Source: a virus
DNA: 38,638 bases
Direction: 5' to 3' (one strand)
Virus record (IMG/VR): IMGVR_UViG_3300028844_003721
Location: 1 to 38,638 of that record
The first letter of the stretch is position 1. The number at the start of each line of letters is the position of its first letter. The position numbers and the translations under genes were made by a program. Shown here piece by piece: positions 26,471 through 35,228 of this stretch. Below the pieces are notes generated by a model. The model made no database searches, had not been told where the DNA came from, and was given only the letters and a program-made list of their open reading frames with translations.

Positions 26471-28321
26471 ATGAAAAAGGTATATTTTACTCAAATAAAC
26501 AATCTAATTGCTGACGCAACATTCTTACCATTAAGCGTTTGTTACGTATGGGAATATTGTAAGACACAGGTAACAGGTTGGGAACTAGGCGGTATCTTGT
26601 TTGAAAGAGAAACCGTAGATGAATATTTAAAGAAGATTGTTAATCCTGACATTTTAGCATTATCAACATATGTGTGGAACTGGGACATAACTTGTGAGTT
26701 AGCACGAGCAGTCAGAAAGAAATATCCTAATTGTAAAATAGTAATGGGTGGACCACAAGTACCATTCAAACAAAGTTGGTTAGAAGACAATACTGACCTA
26801 TGCGATATTATAGTTACATATGCAGGTGAAAGAGCATTTGCAGAAATACTAAAAGGTAACTACACGTACCCAGGCGTAATGACAAAAGAATCATATAAGC
26901 CACCTAGACCAGATAAAGAAATAAACGATATACCAAGTCCTTATTTAAGTGGACTAATGGATAGTCTTGTACAACCTGGTAAAAAATATAGTGCCATCAT
27001 AGAAACTAATAGAGGTTGTCCATATAGTTGTACATTCTGTGACCAACAAGATTTATATTACAATAAGATCGCTATGTTTGATTACGATAGAGTAATAGGT
27101 GAGATAGATTGGATTGTAGAAAATAAAATTGAGTTTTTATTCTTTGGCGATAGTAATCTAGGTATGTTTAATAGAGATGTTGACTTTTTTAGATACATCG
27201 CTAAACGTAGAAATGAAACTGGTTATCCTAGACAGATAGATTATACTACAGCAAAACAACAACCAAAACGTATTGTAGAGTTAGGTGAAATACTTAACAA
27301 AGAAGCAAAGATGAGGCGTGGTGTTACAATTGCTTTACAAAGTATGAATCCTAAAACATTAAAAGCAATCAAAAGAATGAATCTTGCAAATGAAAAATTA
27401 GAACAAATTGTTAGCGACTATAACAATGCAGGCGTTGAAAGTTATTGTGAGTTAATTGTAGGTTTGCCTGAAGAAACATTAGATACATGGATTGAAGGTA
27501 TAGGTAAGATACTAGAATTAGGAAGTGACCATGCCTTGTTAGTACACCCTTTAAGTATTGTGCCTAATACTCCTTTTTCTGATCCTGAATATAAAAACAA
27601 ATTCGGATACAAATATGCAAAGACACGAGCACCTGCAGGTGGTAATACCTATCCTAAAGATAGTAATGGTGAAAGTGATTATGTTGCATATGAAACTAAT
27701 AGTTTTAGTACACAAGATTATATTGATATGTATTTTTTTGCTAAAGGTCTTGTTATACCACATCACTATCATGGCGTTAGTCAAGTTGCAGCTACATATT
27801 TAAACCGAAAACACAATGTACCATTTATAGAGTTTTATAAAAAACTATTTGAGCATAGTAGATATGGTAATGGCATATTAAATGAAGAATATATAAATCA
27901 CACAAATAGTCTAAAAGAAAGTTTGTTTGAAGGTAAAATATGGGGAAGAACTGTAGAGGGTGGTGATGATTTTCATTTATTTGATACTGGTGCCTCAGCT
28001 GCTTTCTTATATGCAAACATAGACAAGGTACATGAAGAAGTTATAGACATATGTAAGAAAGAATATAATGTTGATGTAAGAGAAGCGTGCCAGTTTAACA
28101 AACATCTCCTTGACACATATGAAAGAGATGATATAGAAAAACAATTTAACAAAAACTGGTATAGTTGGTTTTATGATAACAAACCACTAGTTTCAGTTAA
28201 CAATATCGTTTCTGTAACCGTTTATAAATATAAAGATATAGTAGACCACTCAAAGCATTTATTCTGGTGGGGAAGAAAAGCCAAGAGATGTTTTTTGAAA
28301 TCAAAGGAGATTACGTTATGA
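26471..28321 (+). CDS. Cobalamin-binding-type radical SAM enzyme
   Basis: This 616-residue protein has the B12-binding-domain plus radical SAM architecture. Residues about 1-135 form the Rossmann-like B12 domain ('NPDILALSTYVWNWDITCEL', 'CKIVMGGPQVPF', 'IIVTYAGERAF'). The radical SAM motif is C183, C187 and C190 in 'TNRGCPYSCTFCDQQ', followed by 'FLFFGDSNLGMF', 'VTIALQSMNPKTLKAIKRMN' and 'YCELIVGLPEETLDTWIEGI', the usual barrel segments. The DxHxxG motif for a lower axial histidine is absent, as in many enzymes of this class. Residues 400-616 form a long C-terminal region of unknown function. Such enzymes commonly methylate or rearrange unreactive carbons. It is the first gene of the plus run ending in the transport trio. 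Confidence 0.85.
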   Translation: MKKVYFTQINNLIADATFLPLSVCYVWEYCKTQVTGWELGGILFERETVDEYLKKIVNPDILALSTYVWNWDITCELARAVRKKYPNCKIVMGGPQVPFKQSWLEDNTDLCDIIVTYAGERAFAEILKGNYTYPGVMTKESYKPPRPDKEINDIPSPYLSGLMDSLVQPGKKYSAIIETNRGCPYSCTFCDQQDLYYNKIAMFDYDRVIGEIDWIVENKIEFLFFGDSNLGMFNRDVDFFRYIAKRRNETGYPRQIDYTTAKQQPKRIVELGEILNKEAKMRRGVTIALQSMNPKTLKAIKRMNLANEKLEQIVSDYNNAGVESYCELIVGLPEETLDTWIEGIGKILELGSDHALLVHPLSIVPNTPFSDPEYKNKFGYKYAKTRAPAGGNTYPKDSNGESDYVAYETNSFSTQDYIDMYFFAKGLVIPHHYHGVSQVAATYLNRKHNVPFIEFYKKLFEHSRYGNGILNEEYINHTNSLKESLFEGKIWGRTVEGGDDFHLFDTGASAAFLYANIDKVHEEVIDICKKEYNVDVREACQFNKHLLDTYERDDIEKQFNKNWYSWFYDNKPLVSVNNIVSVTVYKYKDIVDHSKHLFWWGRKAKRCFLKSKEITL

Positions 28322-28902
28322 TAAGAGTTGGCGATATAATACCAGATGTTAAAACTATGCACAAAGATAGTGCAGCCACAAACTGGTATTCTACACACGA
28401 ATTATTTAAAGATAAAAAGATATTACTAATAGGATTGCCTGGTGTATTTCTAGTTGAGTATGCAGCCACACATTTAAAAGCATACGACTTCTATTACAGC
28501 AAGATAAGAGACCTAGGTATTGATGAAGTATATTTTACAAGTGTTGATAATTGTTACGTACAAAACGCATATCACAAAACAGAAAATTTATCTTATTTAA
28601 AAAACTTACCTGACCCTAATGGTGATTGGGCCACATCTATAGGTATGTTAGAGAATATGAGCAAAGAAGGTTTAGGAAATTGTAGTCATAGATACGCCAT
28701 GATTATAGACAATTTAATTATGAAACATTGTAAGTATGAAGACTTTACACACAATCCTATGACGTGTTTTCAAGTATCAGACGCTGATACAATGATTAAG
28801 TATTTAGAAATTATACAAACAAATTATGAAAGGTTTAATGATGACGCCAGAGATAAGGTTGACGTCCTTGGAAGAAACAAGATCAGCACCGTATTGTCGT
28901 GA
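28318..28902 (+). CDS. Peroxiredoxin (Prx5-like) protein lacking the peroxidatic cysteine
   Basis: The start at 28318 is supported by AAAGGAGA seven bases upstream and an ATGA overlap with the preceding stop, giving 194 residues. The order of motifs follows the Prx5/type II peroxiredoxin family: 'IRVGDIIPDV' at the start, 'KILLIGLPGVF' (34-44), 'SKIRDLGIDEVYFTSVDNCY' (61-80), 'LPDPNGDWATSIGM' (97-110) and 'LGNCSHRYAMIIDN' (119-132). The peroxidatic motif, normally PGAFTPTC, reads PGVFLVEY: Y48 stands where the catalytic cysteine belongs and L45 replaces the threonine. The fold is probably kept but the usual peroxidase chemistry should be lost. Other cysteines (C79, C122, C137, C150) are not at that position. 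About 40 extra C-terminal residues follow the family domain. Confidence 0.75.
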   Translation: MIRVGDIIPDVKTMHKDSAATNWYSTHELFKDKKILLIGLPGVFLVEYAATHLKAYDFYYSKIRDLGIDEVYFTSVDNCYVQNAYHKTENLSYLKNLPDPNGDWATSIGMLENMSKEGLGNCSHRYAMIIDNLIMKHCKYEDFTHNPMTCFQVSDADTMIKYLEIIQTNYERFNDDARDKVDVLGRNKISTVLS

Positions 28903-29482
28903 GCTAAAAACTCTTTGGTACGATAGAGAATATCTATTAAATCATTTAGAGAGTATAGATCAAAAGAATTGGTATCTATTTGATTGTGGTCACATAAGAT
29001 GGACTGTACAAGAGGCATTTACTGCTAGAATGGAATGTAAAAACTATCCTTTTAGTGAGTTTCATTATGAGTTGATAAACCTTTTTACACCTGCAATATC
29101 TTTTGATACTGTACTGTACACACAAACAGCAATTGGTGGGGCACCACCACACCAAGATAGAAACAGACCTGCTGCTTTAAACTTTGCAATAAGAGGTGAG
29201 TTTAGCGATACAAGTCCTCAAGTCTTCTATGATAGTTTTGATAGAAGTACAGAAAAGTATAGAATGACATATGAAAAAAATGATATAACAAATGAATTTG
29301 CACCTTGGTTATTTAAAGGTCCTGAAATACATGGTGTAGAAAACAAGACAGAAAAAAATAGAATTATTATAACTTGTGCTTGGCGTCATAACAGTTATGA
29401 AGATATAGAAAAAAAATTACTAGATGGTACGTTAGTAAATTGGGAACAGAATGAAAAAAACAAAAGGATAAAATTTATATGA
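28838..29482 (+). CDS. 2-oxoglutarate/Fe(II) oxygenase-like protein (first of four)
   Basis: The start is taken at 28838, where GAAAGG lies a few bases upstream of paired ATG codons; the frame also contains an ATG at 28826. This gives 214 residues. The double-stranded beta-helix iron site is suggested by 'GAPPHQDRNRPAALNF' (H105 and D107) and 'GPEIHGVENKTEKNRIIITC' (H165, with R175 able to bind 2-oxoglutarate). It overlaps the peroxiredoxin-like gene by about 65 bases. The substrate is unknown; such small phage oxygenases are frequent in marine T4-like genomes. Confidence 0.65.
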   Translation: MMTPEIRLTSLEETRSAPYCRELKTLWYDREYLLNHLESIDQKNWYLFDCGHIRWTVQEAFTARMECKNYPFSEFHYELINLFTPAISFDTVLYTQTAIGGAPPHQDRNRPAALNFAIRGEFSDTSPQVFYDSFDRSTEKYRMTYEKNDITNEFAPWLFKGPEIHGVENKTEKNRIIITCAWRHNSYEDIEKKLLDGTLVNWEQNEKNKRIKFI

Positions 29483-30132
29483 GTAGTGTAGATAGAACAA
29501 ACAAAGCACTTTTAAGACTTTCTACTATGGGTGATTGGTTGCAAATGAAACAACACATCAATACAAGACAGATTATGAAAGACCTTGAGCCATACAAAGA
29601 CTCATGGAAACCATACAATTTAAGAAACCCAAATAACAGGTGGGGATTAAGTGTAACAAGTTTAGATGGTGGATTAAGTGGTATACCTGATTTAGATAGT
29701 TTACTACAATACAATAATATACACGGCACTAATATTACAAATCATCAAATAAAAGAATATACCGAAGTATATAAGAACTCACAAGAATTACAGAAACTCA
29801 TTGAACCATGGAAACCTTGGTTAGGGAGATGTCACTTTTTAAAACTAAACACAGGTGGTTATTTTCCTGAACACTATGATGTAAACAAATTAGAATATGG
29901 TTATGATGAAATAAGATTTATTGCTTTCATTAACAGGTGTGATAAAAAAGATTTAAAATTTATATATGAGGATACAGTTAGAGATGTTAAAGATGGTCAA
30001 ATGTTTTTCTTTAACGCAAATAAAAGACATTCAGTTTTTAGTACATCGGACGAAATTATTATGTTAGTATTCTGTATGAAATTTGATGAACATTTATTTG
30101 AAAGATTAATAGAACAATATAGGTTTGCATAA
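29479..30132 (+). CDS. 2-oxoglutarate/Fe(II) oxygenase-like protein, aspartyl hydroxylase style (second of four)
   Basis: This 217-residue protein has the segment 'FLKLNTGGYFPEHYDVNK' (H132 and D134), 'EIRFIAFINRC', then 'DGQMFFFNANKRHSVFSTSD' with H184. The spacing fits an HxD...H iron site of the aspartyl/asparaginyl beta-hydroxylase-like group. An arginine at the expected 2-oxoglutarate position (about ten residues after H184) is not evident, so co-substrate binding is uncertain. The start overlaps the previous stop by four bases (ATGA) and the end overlaps the next start by one base. Confidence 0.65.
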   Translation: MSSVDRTNKALLRLSTMGDWLQMKQHINTRQIMKDLEPYKDSWKPYNLRNPNNRWGLSVTSLDGGLSGIPDLDSLLQYNNIHGTNITNHQIKEYTEVYKNSQELQKLIEPWKPWLGRCHFLKLNTGGYFPEHYDVNKLEYGYDEIRFIAFINRCDKKDLKFIYEDTVRDVKDGQMFFFNANKRHSVFSTSDEIIMLVFCMKFDEHLFERLIEQYRFA

Positions 30133-30683
30133 TGTGGTATCATAAAAAATTTAATTTACAATACGATAAAAACGTTTTCAATGAGATAATTGAATATGCT
30201 AAAACAGCAACATGGAAACAAGGGTACGATAAAAATAATGCCCTTTGGAACGTTGAAGAACTTCCTTTAGACCCTAAGGAATTTCCTATACTAAATGAAT
30301 TATACGAAGGTCTAAATGCAGAATTTAAAAGTCCATCTTTTTTTATTAGTAATGTGAAACCTGGTGGGTTAGCAAACCATATTGACCACAGGAAGTGGGG
30401 AAATTTAGGTATACCTTTATTAGGGAACTTTGAAAAAACACCTCAGTTTTTTTACGATCAATTTAATCATCCTGTAGAGTCATTTATAGTTGATAGACCT
30501 GTTATATTCAATACACGTATGTTACATGCTGTGCCTAGAGATATAGAAGACACAGGTCCTCGTTGGGTATTGATGATGAATTTATATGAGTGGATTGATA
30601 GGTTGTTTGAAAAGATTGATAACAAAACTATATGGACAGATACAAAGAATTTTAAAGTAGATTTAGTGAGTCTTGGAGAATAA
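30132..30683 (+). CDS. 2-oxoglutarate/Fe(II) oxygenase-like protein (third of four)
   Basis: This 183-residue protein contains 'NVKPGGLANHIDHRKWGNLG' with H83 and D85, and 'PVIFNTRMLHAVPRDIEDTG' followed by 'PRWVLMMNLYEW', where H132 and R144 complete the usual H-x-D...H...R layout with the expected 12-residue spacing. It is short, consisting essentially of the core barrel. The ATG overlaps the previous stop by one base (TAATG), a coupling arrangement seen elsewhere in this run. The substrate is unknown. Confidence 0.7.
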   Translation: MWYHKKFNLQYDKNVFNEIIEYAKTATWKQGYDKNNALWNVEELPLDPKEFPILNELYEGLNAEFKSPSFFISNVKPGGLANHIDHRKWGNLGIPLLGNFEKTPQFFYDQFNHPVESFIVDRPVIFNTRMLHAVPRDIEDTGPRWVLMMNLYEWIDRLFEKIDNKTIWTDTKNFKVDLVSLGE

Positions 30684-30684
30684 A

Positions 30685-31590
30685 ATGATAAACAAATTAA
30701 TATGGAATAAAGTAGAAGAATTATTTTACTGGAACATATCAGTAGATAGCCCTATTAATCAATTACCTTTTACAATGGATTTTATTCTTACTTGTCAAAA
30801 AGAATTTTCTATGACAGTAAGAGATAAAGAATACCCTATACATCTAGGTGGTATAATGGATTGGCATGATAAAACAATGGGCGATTTCGTAAAAGAAATA
30901 GATAAACAATATCAAAGTAATTACTTTGTAGCAGAAAATGGTACAAGTACAACAGGTGTCGTAGGTGAAATAAAAGATGTAAACGATAAACCTATTACTA
31001 ACAAATGGAATATAAGAGGTGACGCTCTTGTTAAAAGATTACAAGCAATGCAAAAAGAAAGACCTAATCTAACAATATTAGATATGGGTTGTGGTGTAAA
31101 CGAATATAAGAAACACTTAAACAATGTTACAGGTGTTGACCCTTACAGAAAAGAAGCAGATATATTGTGTAGTCAAGCAGATTTTAAACCTGCTAACGAT
31201 ATAAAATGGGATGTAATTATATGTTTTGGTCCTCAAAACTGGTATACGTATGATGAACAATATAGAAACTTTATGACGTTAAAGAATTGTTTAGCACCTA
31301 GTGGTTTACTATTATGGTCACATGTTCATAATTACTATAAAGTATTTCAACCAGATCACCCACATGGTCACACTTGGATACATGGTGATTTAGAACATGC
31401 ACAAAAGAATAGTGCATTTTACTTTTATGATAGAAACTGGAAGTACACATGGTACTTTAACTGGACTGAACACGCTGTAAATACACTTGCAGGTCATGTA
31501 GGTTTAAAAATAAACAAAGTAGATTATGACCATTGTAATTTATACAGACCACCTATGTACAGAATATTTACGGAGATGACACATGGTTGA
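30685..31590 (+). CDS. Class I SAM-dependent methyltransferase
   Basis: The start at 30685 is chosen because GGAG (30675-30678) lies six bases upstream; an in-frame TTG at 30673 lies before that site. This gives 301 residues. Motif I is 'LTILDMGCGVNEYKKHL' (DMGCGVN at residues 133-139), followed by 'VTGVDPYRKEAD' (D152) and 'DVIICFGPQNWYTYDEQ' at the motif IV position. The first 110 residues form an extra N-terminal region of unknown role. 'HDHPHGH'-like residues after position 215 ('PDHPHGHTWIHGD') form a histidine-rich patch that may bind a metal. It sits between the third and fourth oxygenase genes. Confidence 0.75.
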   Translation: MINKLIWNKVEELFYWNISVDSPINQLPFTMDFILTCQKEFSMTVRDKEYPIHLGGIMDWHDKTMGDFVKEIDKQYQSNYFVAENGTSTTGVVGEIKDVNDKPITNKWNIRGDALVKRLQAMQKERPNLTILDMGCGVNEYKKHLNNVTGVDPYRKEADILCSQADFKPANDIKWDVIICFGPQNWYTYDEQYRNFMTLKNCLAPSGLLLWSHVHNYYKVFQPDHPHGHTWIHGDLEHAQKNSAFYFYDRNWKYTWYFNWTEHAVNTLAGHVGLKINKVDYDHCNLYRPPMYRIFTEMTHG

Positions 31591-31602
31591 ACAAGGTAAC
31601 TT

Positions 31603-31623
31603 CTTTGTTTACAAATAACAAAG
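31603..31623. other. Short inverted repeat in an intergenic gap
   Basis: CTTTGTT (31603-31609) and AACAAAG (31617-31623) are perfect inverted arms around a 7-base loop, in the 49-base gap between the methyltransferase and the fourth oxygenase. CGTTTTGGAG follows, and the GGAG there is the binding site of the next gene. The stem is AT-rich and weak. It may modulate translation or be chance. Confidence 0.3.
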
Positions 31624-31639
31624 CGTTTTGGAGTATGGC

Positions 31640-32296
31640 ATGAACAGGTGGGATATAACTGTTAAACAAAGTAACTATGATTTCAATCCTTTTAGAGAAA
31701 GTGATCATGGTAAATATTTTAAAACAGTAACAAACATTTATGAGGACTGGTCAAAGGAATTAGAATATGCAAACAAGCAACAATATGATTTCTATTGGCC
31801 TAGTCCTGTAAAACCAGGTGGCGATCATTTTGATTATGAGTATGAAAATAAACTAGTAGAAGATTGGGGTATACCTAAAGACTTTGTAATCTACAGAATG
31901 TGGACTGCAACAAAGAAAGAGTGTCCTATATTATGTGGTCTAGCAGACAGGTTAGGTTTAGAAGACGCACAAGTTAATATACAAACACAAACTACAGGTA
32001 TGATGTTACATTTACATATTGATAGTTTAACAGGTTTAAGAAAAGAAAGAAAAGATCAATCATCAAGCAGAGCAACTGATCCTGAATGGGGTAGAGTTTT
32101 TGTTATGTTAGAAGATTGGAAACCAGGACATATTATTCAATTCGGGAATACATATGTACCACCATGGAAAGCAGGTGATGTAATATGGTTTGATTGGGCA
32201 AACATACCACATAGTACTGCTAATACAGGACCATGGCCTAGAACAATTGCAAAAATAACAGGTAAACAAACGTCTAAATATAAGAAACTATTATAG
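31640..32296 (+). CDS. 2-oxoglutarate/Fe(II) oxygenase-like protein (fourth of four)
   Basis: The start at 31640 is supported by GGAG at 31630-31633, six bases upstream, giving 218 residues beginning 'MNRWDITVKQSNYDFNPFRE'. 'TTGMMLHLHIDSLTGLRK' carries H126 and D128, and 'WFDWANIPHSTANTGPWPRT' carries H191 and R201, so all four residues of the iron and 2-oxoglutarate site are present. 'GRVFVMLEDWKPGHIIQFGN' between them fits the barrel strands and is typical of phage aspartyl-hydroxylase-like oxygenases. It is the last enzyme before the receptor gene, which starts nine bases after its stop. Confidence 0.75.
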   Translation: MNRWDITVKQSNYDFNPFRESDHGKYFKTVTNIYEDWSKELEYANKQQYDFYWPSPVKPGGDHFDYEYENKLVEDWGIPKDFVIYRMWTATKKECPILCGLADRLGLEDAQVNIQTQTTGMMLHLHIDSLTGLRKERKDQSSSRATDPEWGRVFVMLEDWKPGHIIQFGNTYVPPWKAGDVIWFDWANIPHSTANTGPWPRTIAKITGKQTSKYKKLL

Positions 32297-32305
32297 GATT
32301 AAATT

Positions 32306-33934
32306 ATGAGATTACTGATTATATTATTACTTTTATTTGTATCAACAAAAACTTTAGCAGAAAACAATTGTAAATGGCATGATGATATTCCTTGTATTAC
32401 AATATATCCAAAATTAAACAATTCAAACGCATTAGGTGATAGAATAACACCTACAACAACAATTACAAAAACAGAAATAAGAGAACACAATCTAATTGAT
32501 TTACCAAGTGTTTTAAATTACGTATCAACACTAGACGTTACACAATCAGGACCAAAAGGACAAACTGGTTCTGTATTTTTAAGAGGTACAAACTCTAATC
32601 ACACTTTAGTTTTATTGAATGGTATGCCTATTAATGACTCGTCAACACCTACAGGTGTATTTGACGTTGGACAAGACTTTATGTTTAACGTTGTACAAGT
32701 AGATGTATATAAAGGTGGTGCAGGTGCTCATTGGGGTGCAGACGCTGTGGGTGGTGCAATTAATTTAAGAACAACCGTAGATTACGATAAAAGATATAAT
32801 GTATCAGGTAATGGTAATGACAAAACAATAAGTGGTAATTATTATACAAGATTAAATGATTTTGATATATCTGTTTCAGCAGGTGAACATAAATCAAAAA
32901 ACGTTTCTGCCTTATCAGGTGCTGACGAAAAAGATGGTACAAAAAATCAAACTATAGGTGTCAATGTAAGTAAATGGTATGATATGATACATTGGCAAAC
33001 ATCTTGGTTTACAAGAAATACGTTTACAGATATTGATGGTCATAGTCTTGCTATACAAGATGACAAATGGTCTGATAATAGTTTTTATGCTTTTCAAACA
33101 GGTATAGATTACTTTAATAATAGTTTAACTTTTCATACACACGAATATGAAAGAATTTATGATGACGCTAATTATGATAGTCAAAATTGGTCATTAAGAG
33201 GTGTACATCAAAGACAAAATTGGGGAATAGGTTTTGATTATAAACATGATGAAAATTATGGTAAATCTGCATGGTCAGAAAACACAGGCAGAAATCATGG
33301 CATGGGATACTTCTTTAATTTTTCATACAATATATTATCATATCATCATAGATTTGATGAAGACCATGAAACTTATAAAATAGGATTCTTACAAGAATTA
33401 GACGATGGTTTAAGTATAAGTGGTAGTCACTCAACGTCATATAAAAATAAAACATTATACAGCGATGTAGTATATGGTGACTCACAAGAGGTTACATTAA
33501 CTAAAAATAACTTTGCTACTACTATCTTTCAAAATGATATAGGTGATCTGAATACAAATGGTGTAGAGATGTCATATAATACAGGTGATTGGAAACTTTT
33601 TGCAAGTAATTTAACAAGTAAAACAAAAGATGTATTATCATTAAGAAGACCAGAATGGTCACTTGGTTTTATACACAATAAAAAGTTTGAAAATAATTTT
33701 ACTTTAACTACTAACTACAAATACAAAGGTAAACATTTAGATATACATAACTCAAACTGGTCTACAATATCAATGCCAGAAACACATTTAGTTGATTTAA
33801 ATCTAGGTTATAACTATCATGGATTTAATTTTGGTGTAAGTCTAAACAATCTATTAAATGAGAAGTATGAATCACCTCATGGTTTCTCACAAGAAGGTAG
33901 AAAGTTTACTTTAGGTTTTAACAAATCATTTTAA
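32306..33934 (+). CDS. TonB-dependent outer-membrane receptor (BtuB/CirA-like plug and barrel)
   Basis: This 542-residue protein has an N-terminal signal peptide (hydrophobic residues 2-12, probable cleavage after A19). A plug domain spans about residues 42-160, with 'TKTEIREHNLIDLPSVLNYV', 'GSVFLRGTNSNHTLVLLNGM' (88-107), 'VQVDVYKGGAGAHWGADAVG' (130-149) and 'GGAINLRT'. These match the plug pattern of vitamin B12, siderophore and catecholate receptors. The rest alternates aromatic and polar residues as expected of beta-barrel strands and ends with phenylalanine ('RKFTLGFNKSF'), the usual outer-membrane assembly signal. The barrel is short (about 380 residues, against 450 or more in BtuB). 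I could not find a convincing TonB box before the plug. The next gene starts within its stop codon. Confidence 0.9.
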   Translation: MRLLIILLLLFVSTKTLAENNCKWHDDIPCITIYPKLNNSNALGDRITPTTTITKTEIREHNLIDLPSVLNYVSTLDVTQSGPKGQTGSVFLRGTNSNHTLVLLNGMPINDSSTPTGVFDVGQDFMFNVVQVDVYKGGAGAHWGADAVGGAINLRTTVDYDKRYNVSGNGNDKTISGNYYTRLNDFDISVSAGEHKSKNVSALSGADEKDGTKNQTIGVNVSKWYDMIHWQTSWFTRNTFTDIDGHSLAIQDDKWSDNSFYAFQTGIDYFNNSLTFHTHEYERIYDDANYDSQNWSLRGVHQRQNWGIGFDYKHDENYGKSAWSENTGRNHGMGYFFNFSYNILSYHHRFDEDHETYKIGFLQELDDGLSISGSHSTSYKNKTLYSDVVYGDSQEVTLTKNNFATTIFQNDIGDLNTNGVEMSYNTGDWKLFASNLTSKTKDVLSLRRPEWSLGFIHNKKFENNFTLTTNYKYKGKHLDIHNSNWSTISMPETHLVDLNLGYNYHGFNFGVSLNNLLNEKYESPHGFSQEGRKFTLGFNKSF

Positions 33935-35220
33935 TGTACGATACAATATTTTGGGCTGTAATAGGAACTTTAAGTGGTGTCATCTTTGGTGTGATACCAG
34001 GTGCAGGACCTTTTGTTGCAACTGCAACTTTATATCCTTTCTTAACGCATATAGAACCTGTCAATGTTATGATGTATTACGTCACGGTATTGATTGCAAC
34101 AAATTATACAAATAGTGTTACTGCTATTTTGTATGGTATACCTGGTGACGCCTCAGCAATGATGACTGCAAGAAATGGTCATAGATTATTCTTAAAGGGC
34201 TTTGGTAATCTAGCAGTTGCTACTAATGCCGTTAGTAGTACAATAGGTGTTGTATTTGCTTTTACTGTTTTTATTTTTGTATTGCCTTGGATTATAGAAG
34301 TTTTTAGATTTTATAATAGTGTACTACAAACAGTTATTGTTGCAGCTGCAATTATAATGATTACACTATTGACAAAACAAAATAAATTGTTTACAATAGT
34401 ACTGTTTTTATTTGGAGGCATGATTGCAAAAATAGGTATAGACCCTATAACGTTTGACAGTTTTTTGACTTTCAATAACTCATATCTCGCAATTGGGATA
34501 CCTTTTGCAAGTGTGATGATAGGATTATACATAGTGCCAGAACTAACAAAGTTAAATAGTTTTAAAGTAGGAGTACCTAAACGTATAAATACTTTTACAG
34601 TTGGTAAAGATACAACTACGCCTACACTCATAGGAAGTTTTGTAGGATTTTGGTGTGGTCTTATACCAGGTGTAACAAATATTCTTGGCAGTTATGCAAG
34701 TGCAAACATTGTTAAAAGGTTTTTCAAAAAACCTGTACTTAAAAGCATAGCAGCCGCAGAGGCAGCAAATAATAGTGGCGCCTTATCATCACTATTGCCT
34801 TTGCTTATACTAGCGATACCCATTACGGGAAGTGAAGTTTTGATTTATTATATTATGTTAGAAGATGGTTTCGTTTTCAACGCTCAAAATACAGTCAAAC
34901 ATTTAGAAAGTATAATTTATATTATACCCTTTGTTACTGCATTTTGTTTGGGGTTAAGCTGGTACGGTTTCAATCTGTTAGGTAAGATTGCATATCTCTA
35001 TAAACAATATAGAACAATTGCAAACATCTTACTTCTCTCAATAATTAGCATTGCAAGTATATCAATATTCGCCATACGTGAATGGATGATTATCTGTATA
35101 TTTGTTTTGTCTATAATCGGTTTCTTAATTAGACGCTGGGACACTAGTCCTATTATTTACGGATACTTTCTAAGCGATCTATTTTATGAAAATTTAATTA
35201 GAACATTAATAATCTTGTAG
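33934..35220 (+). CDS. tctA: TctA-type inner-membrane permease (tripartite tricarboxylate transporter family)
   Basis: This 428-residue hydrophobic protein has the paired TctA signatures: 'GVIFGVIPGAGPFVATATL' (about residues 15-33), and 'ILYGIPGDASAMMTARNGHR' (65-84), which corresponds to the IPGxxxxxxTxxDGyp segment. A second copy of the first motif occurs at 'GFWCGLIPGVTNILGSYASA', as expected from the internal duplication of the family. Many transmembrane helices are evident. Typical TctA proteins are about 500 residues, so this is shortened, mainly after the second repeat. The start overlaps the receptor stop by one base (TAATG). Family members import tricarboxylates or other organic acids together with TctB and TctC. 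No TctB-like gene is present. Confidence 0.85.
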   Translation: MYDTIFWAVIGTLSGVIFGVIPGAGPFVATATLYPFLTHIEPVNVMMYYVTVLIATNYTNSVTAILYGIPGDASAMMTARNGHRLFLKGFGNLAVATNAVSSTIGVVFAFTVFIFVLPWIIEVFRFYNSVLQTVIVAAAIIMITLLTKQNKLFTIVLFLFGGMIAKIGIDPITFDSFLTFNNSYLAIGIPFASVMIGLYIVPELTKLNSFKVGVPKRINTFTVGKDTTTPTLIGSFVGFWCGLIPGVTNILGSYASANIVKRFFKKPVLKSIAAAEAANNSGALSSLLPLLILAIPITGSEVLIYYIMLEDGFVFNAQNTVKHLESIIYIIPFVTAFCLGLSWYGFNLLGKIAYLYKQYRTIANILLLSIISIASISIFAIREWMIICIFVLSIIGFLIRRWDTSPIIYGYFLSDLFYENLIRTLIIL

Positions 35221-35228
35221 GAGAAAAA

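Noticed and set aside
28223-28230. TATAAATA inside the radical SAM gene, about 90 bases before the peroxiredoxin-like start
   Set aside because: It could be an internal late promoter, but boxes like this are expected by chance several times in AT-rich coding DNA and nothing else supports it.
31583-31618. An 11-codon frame beginning with ATG after the methyltransferase gene
   Set aside because: No binding site of its own is evident, it is very short, and it largely coincides with the inverted repeat; chance is likely.
34584-34591. TATAAATA inside the TctA gene on the plus strand
   Set aside because: It is far from any downstream start (over 600 bases) and in a coding context.
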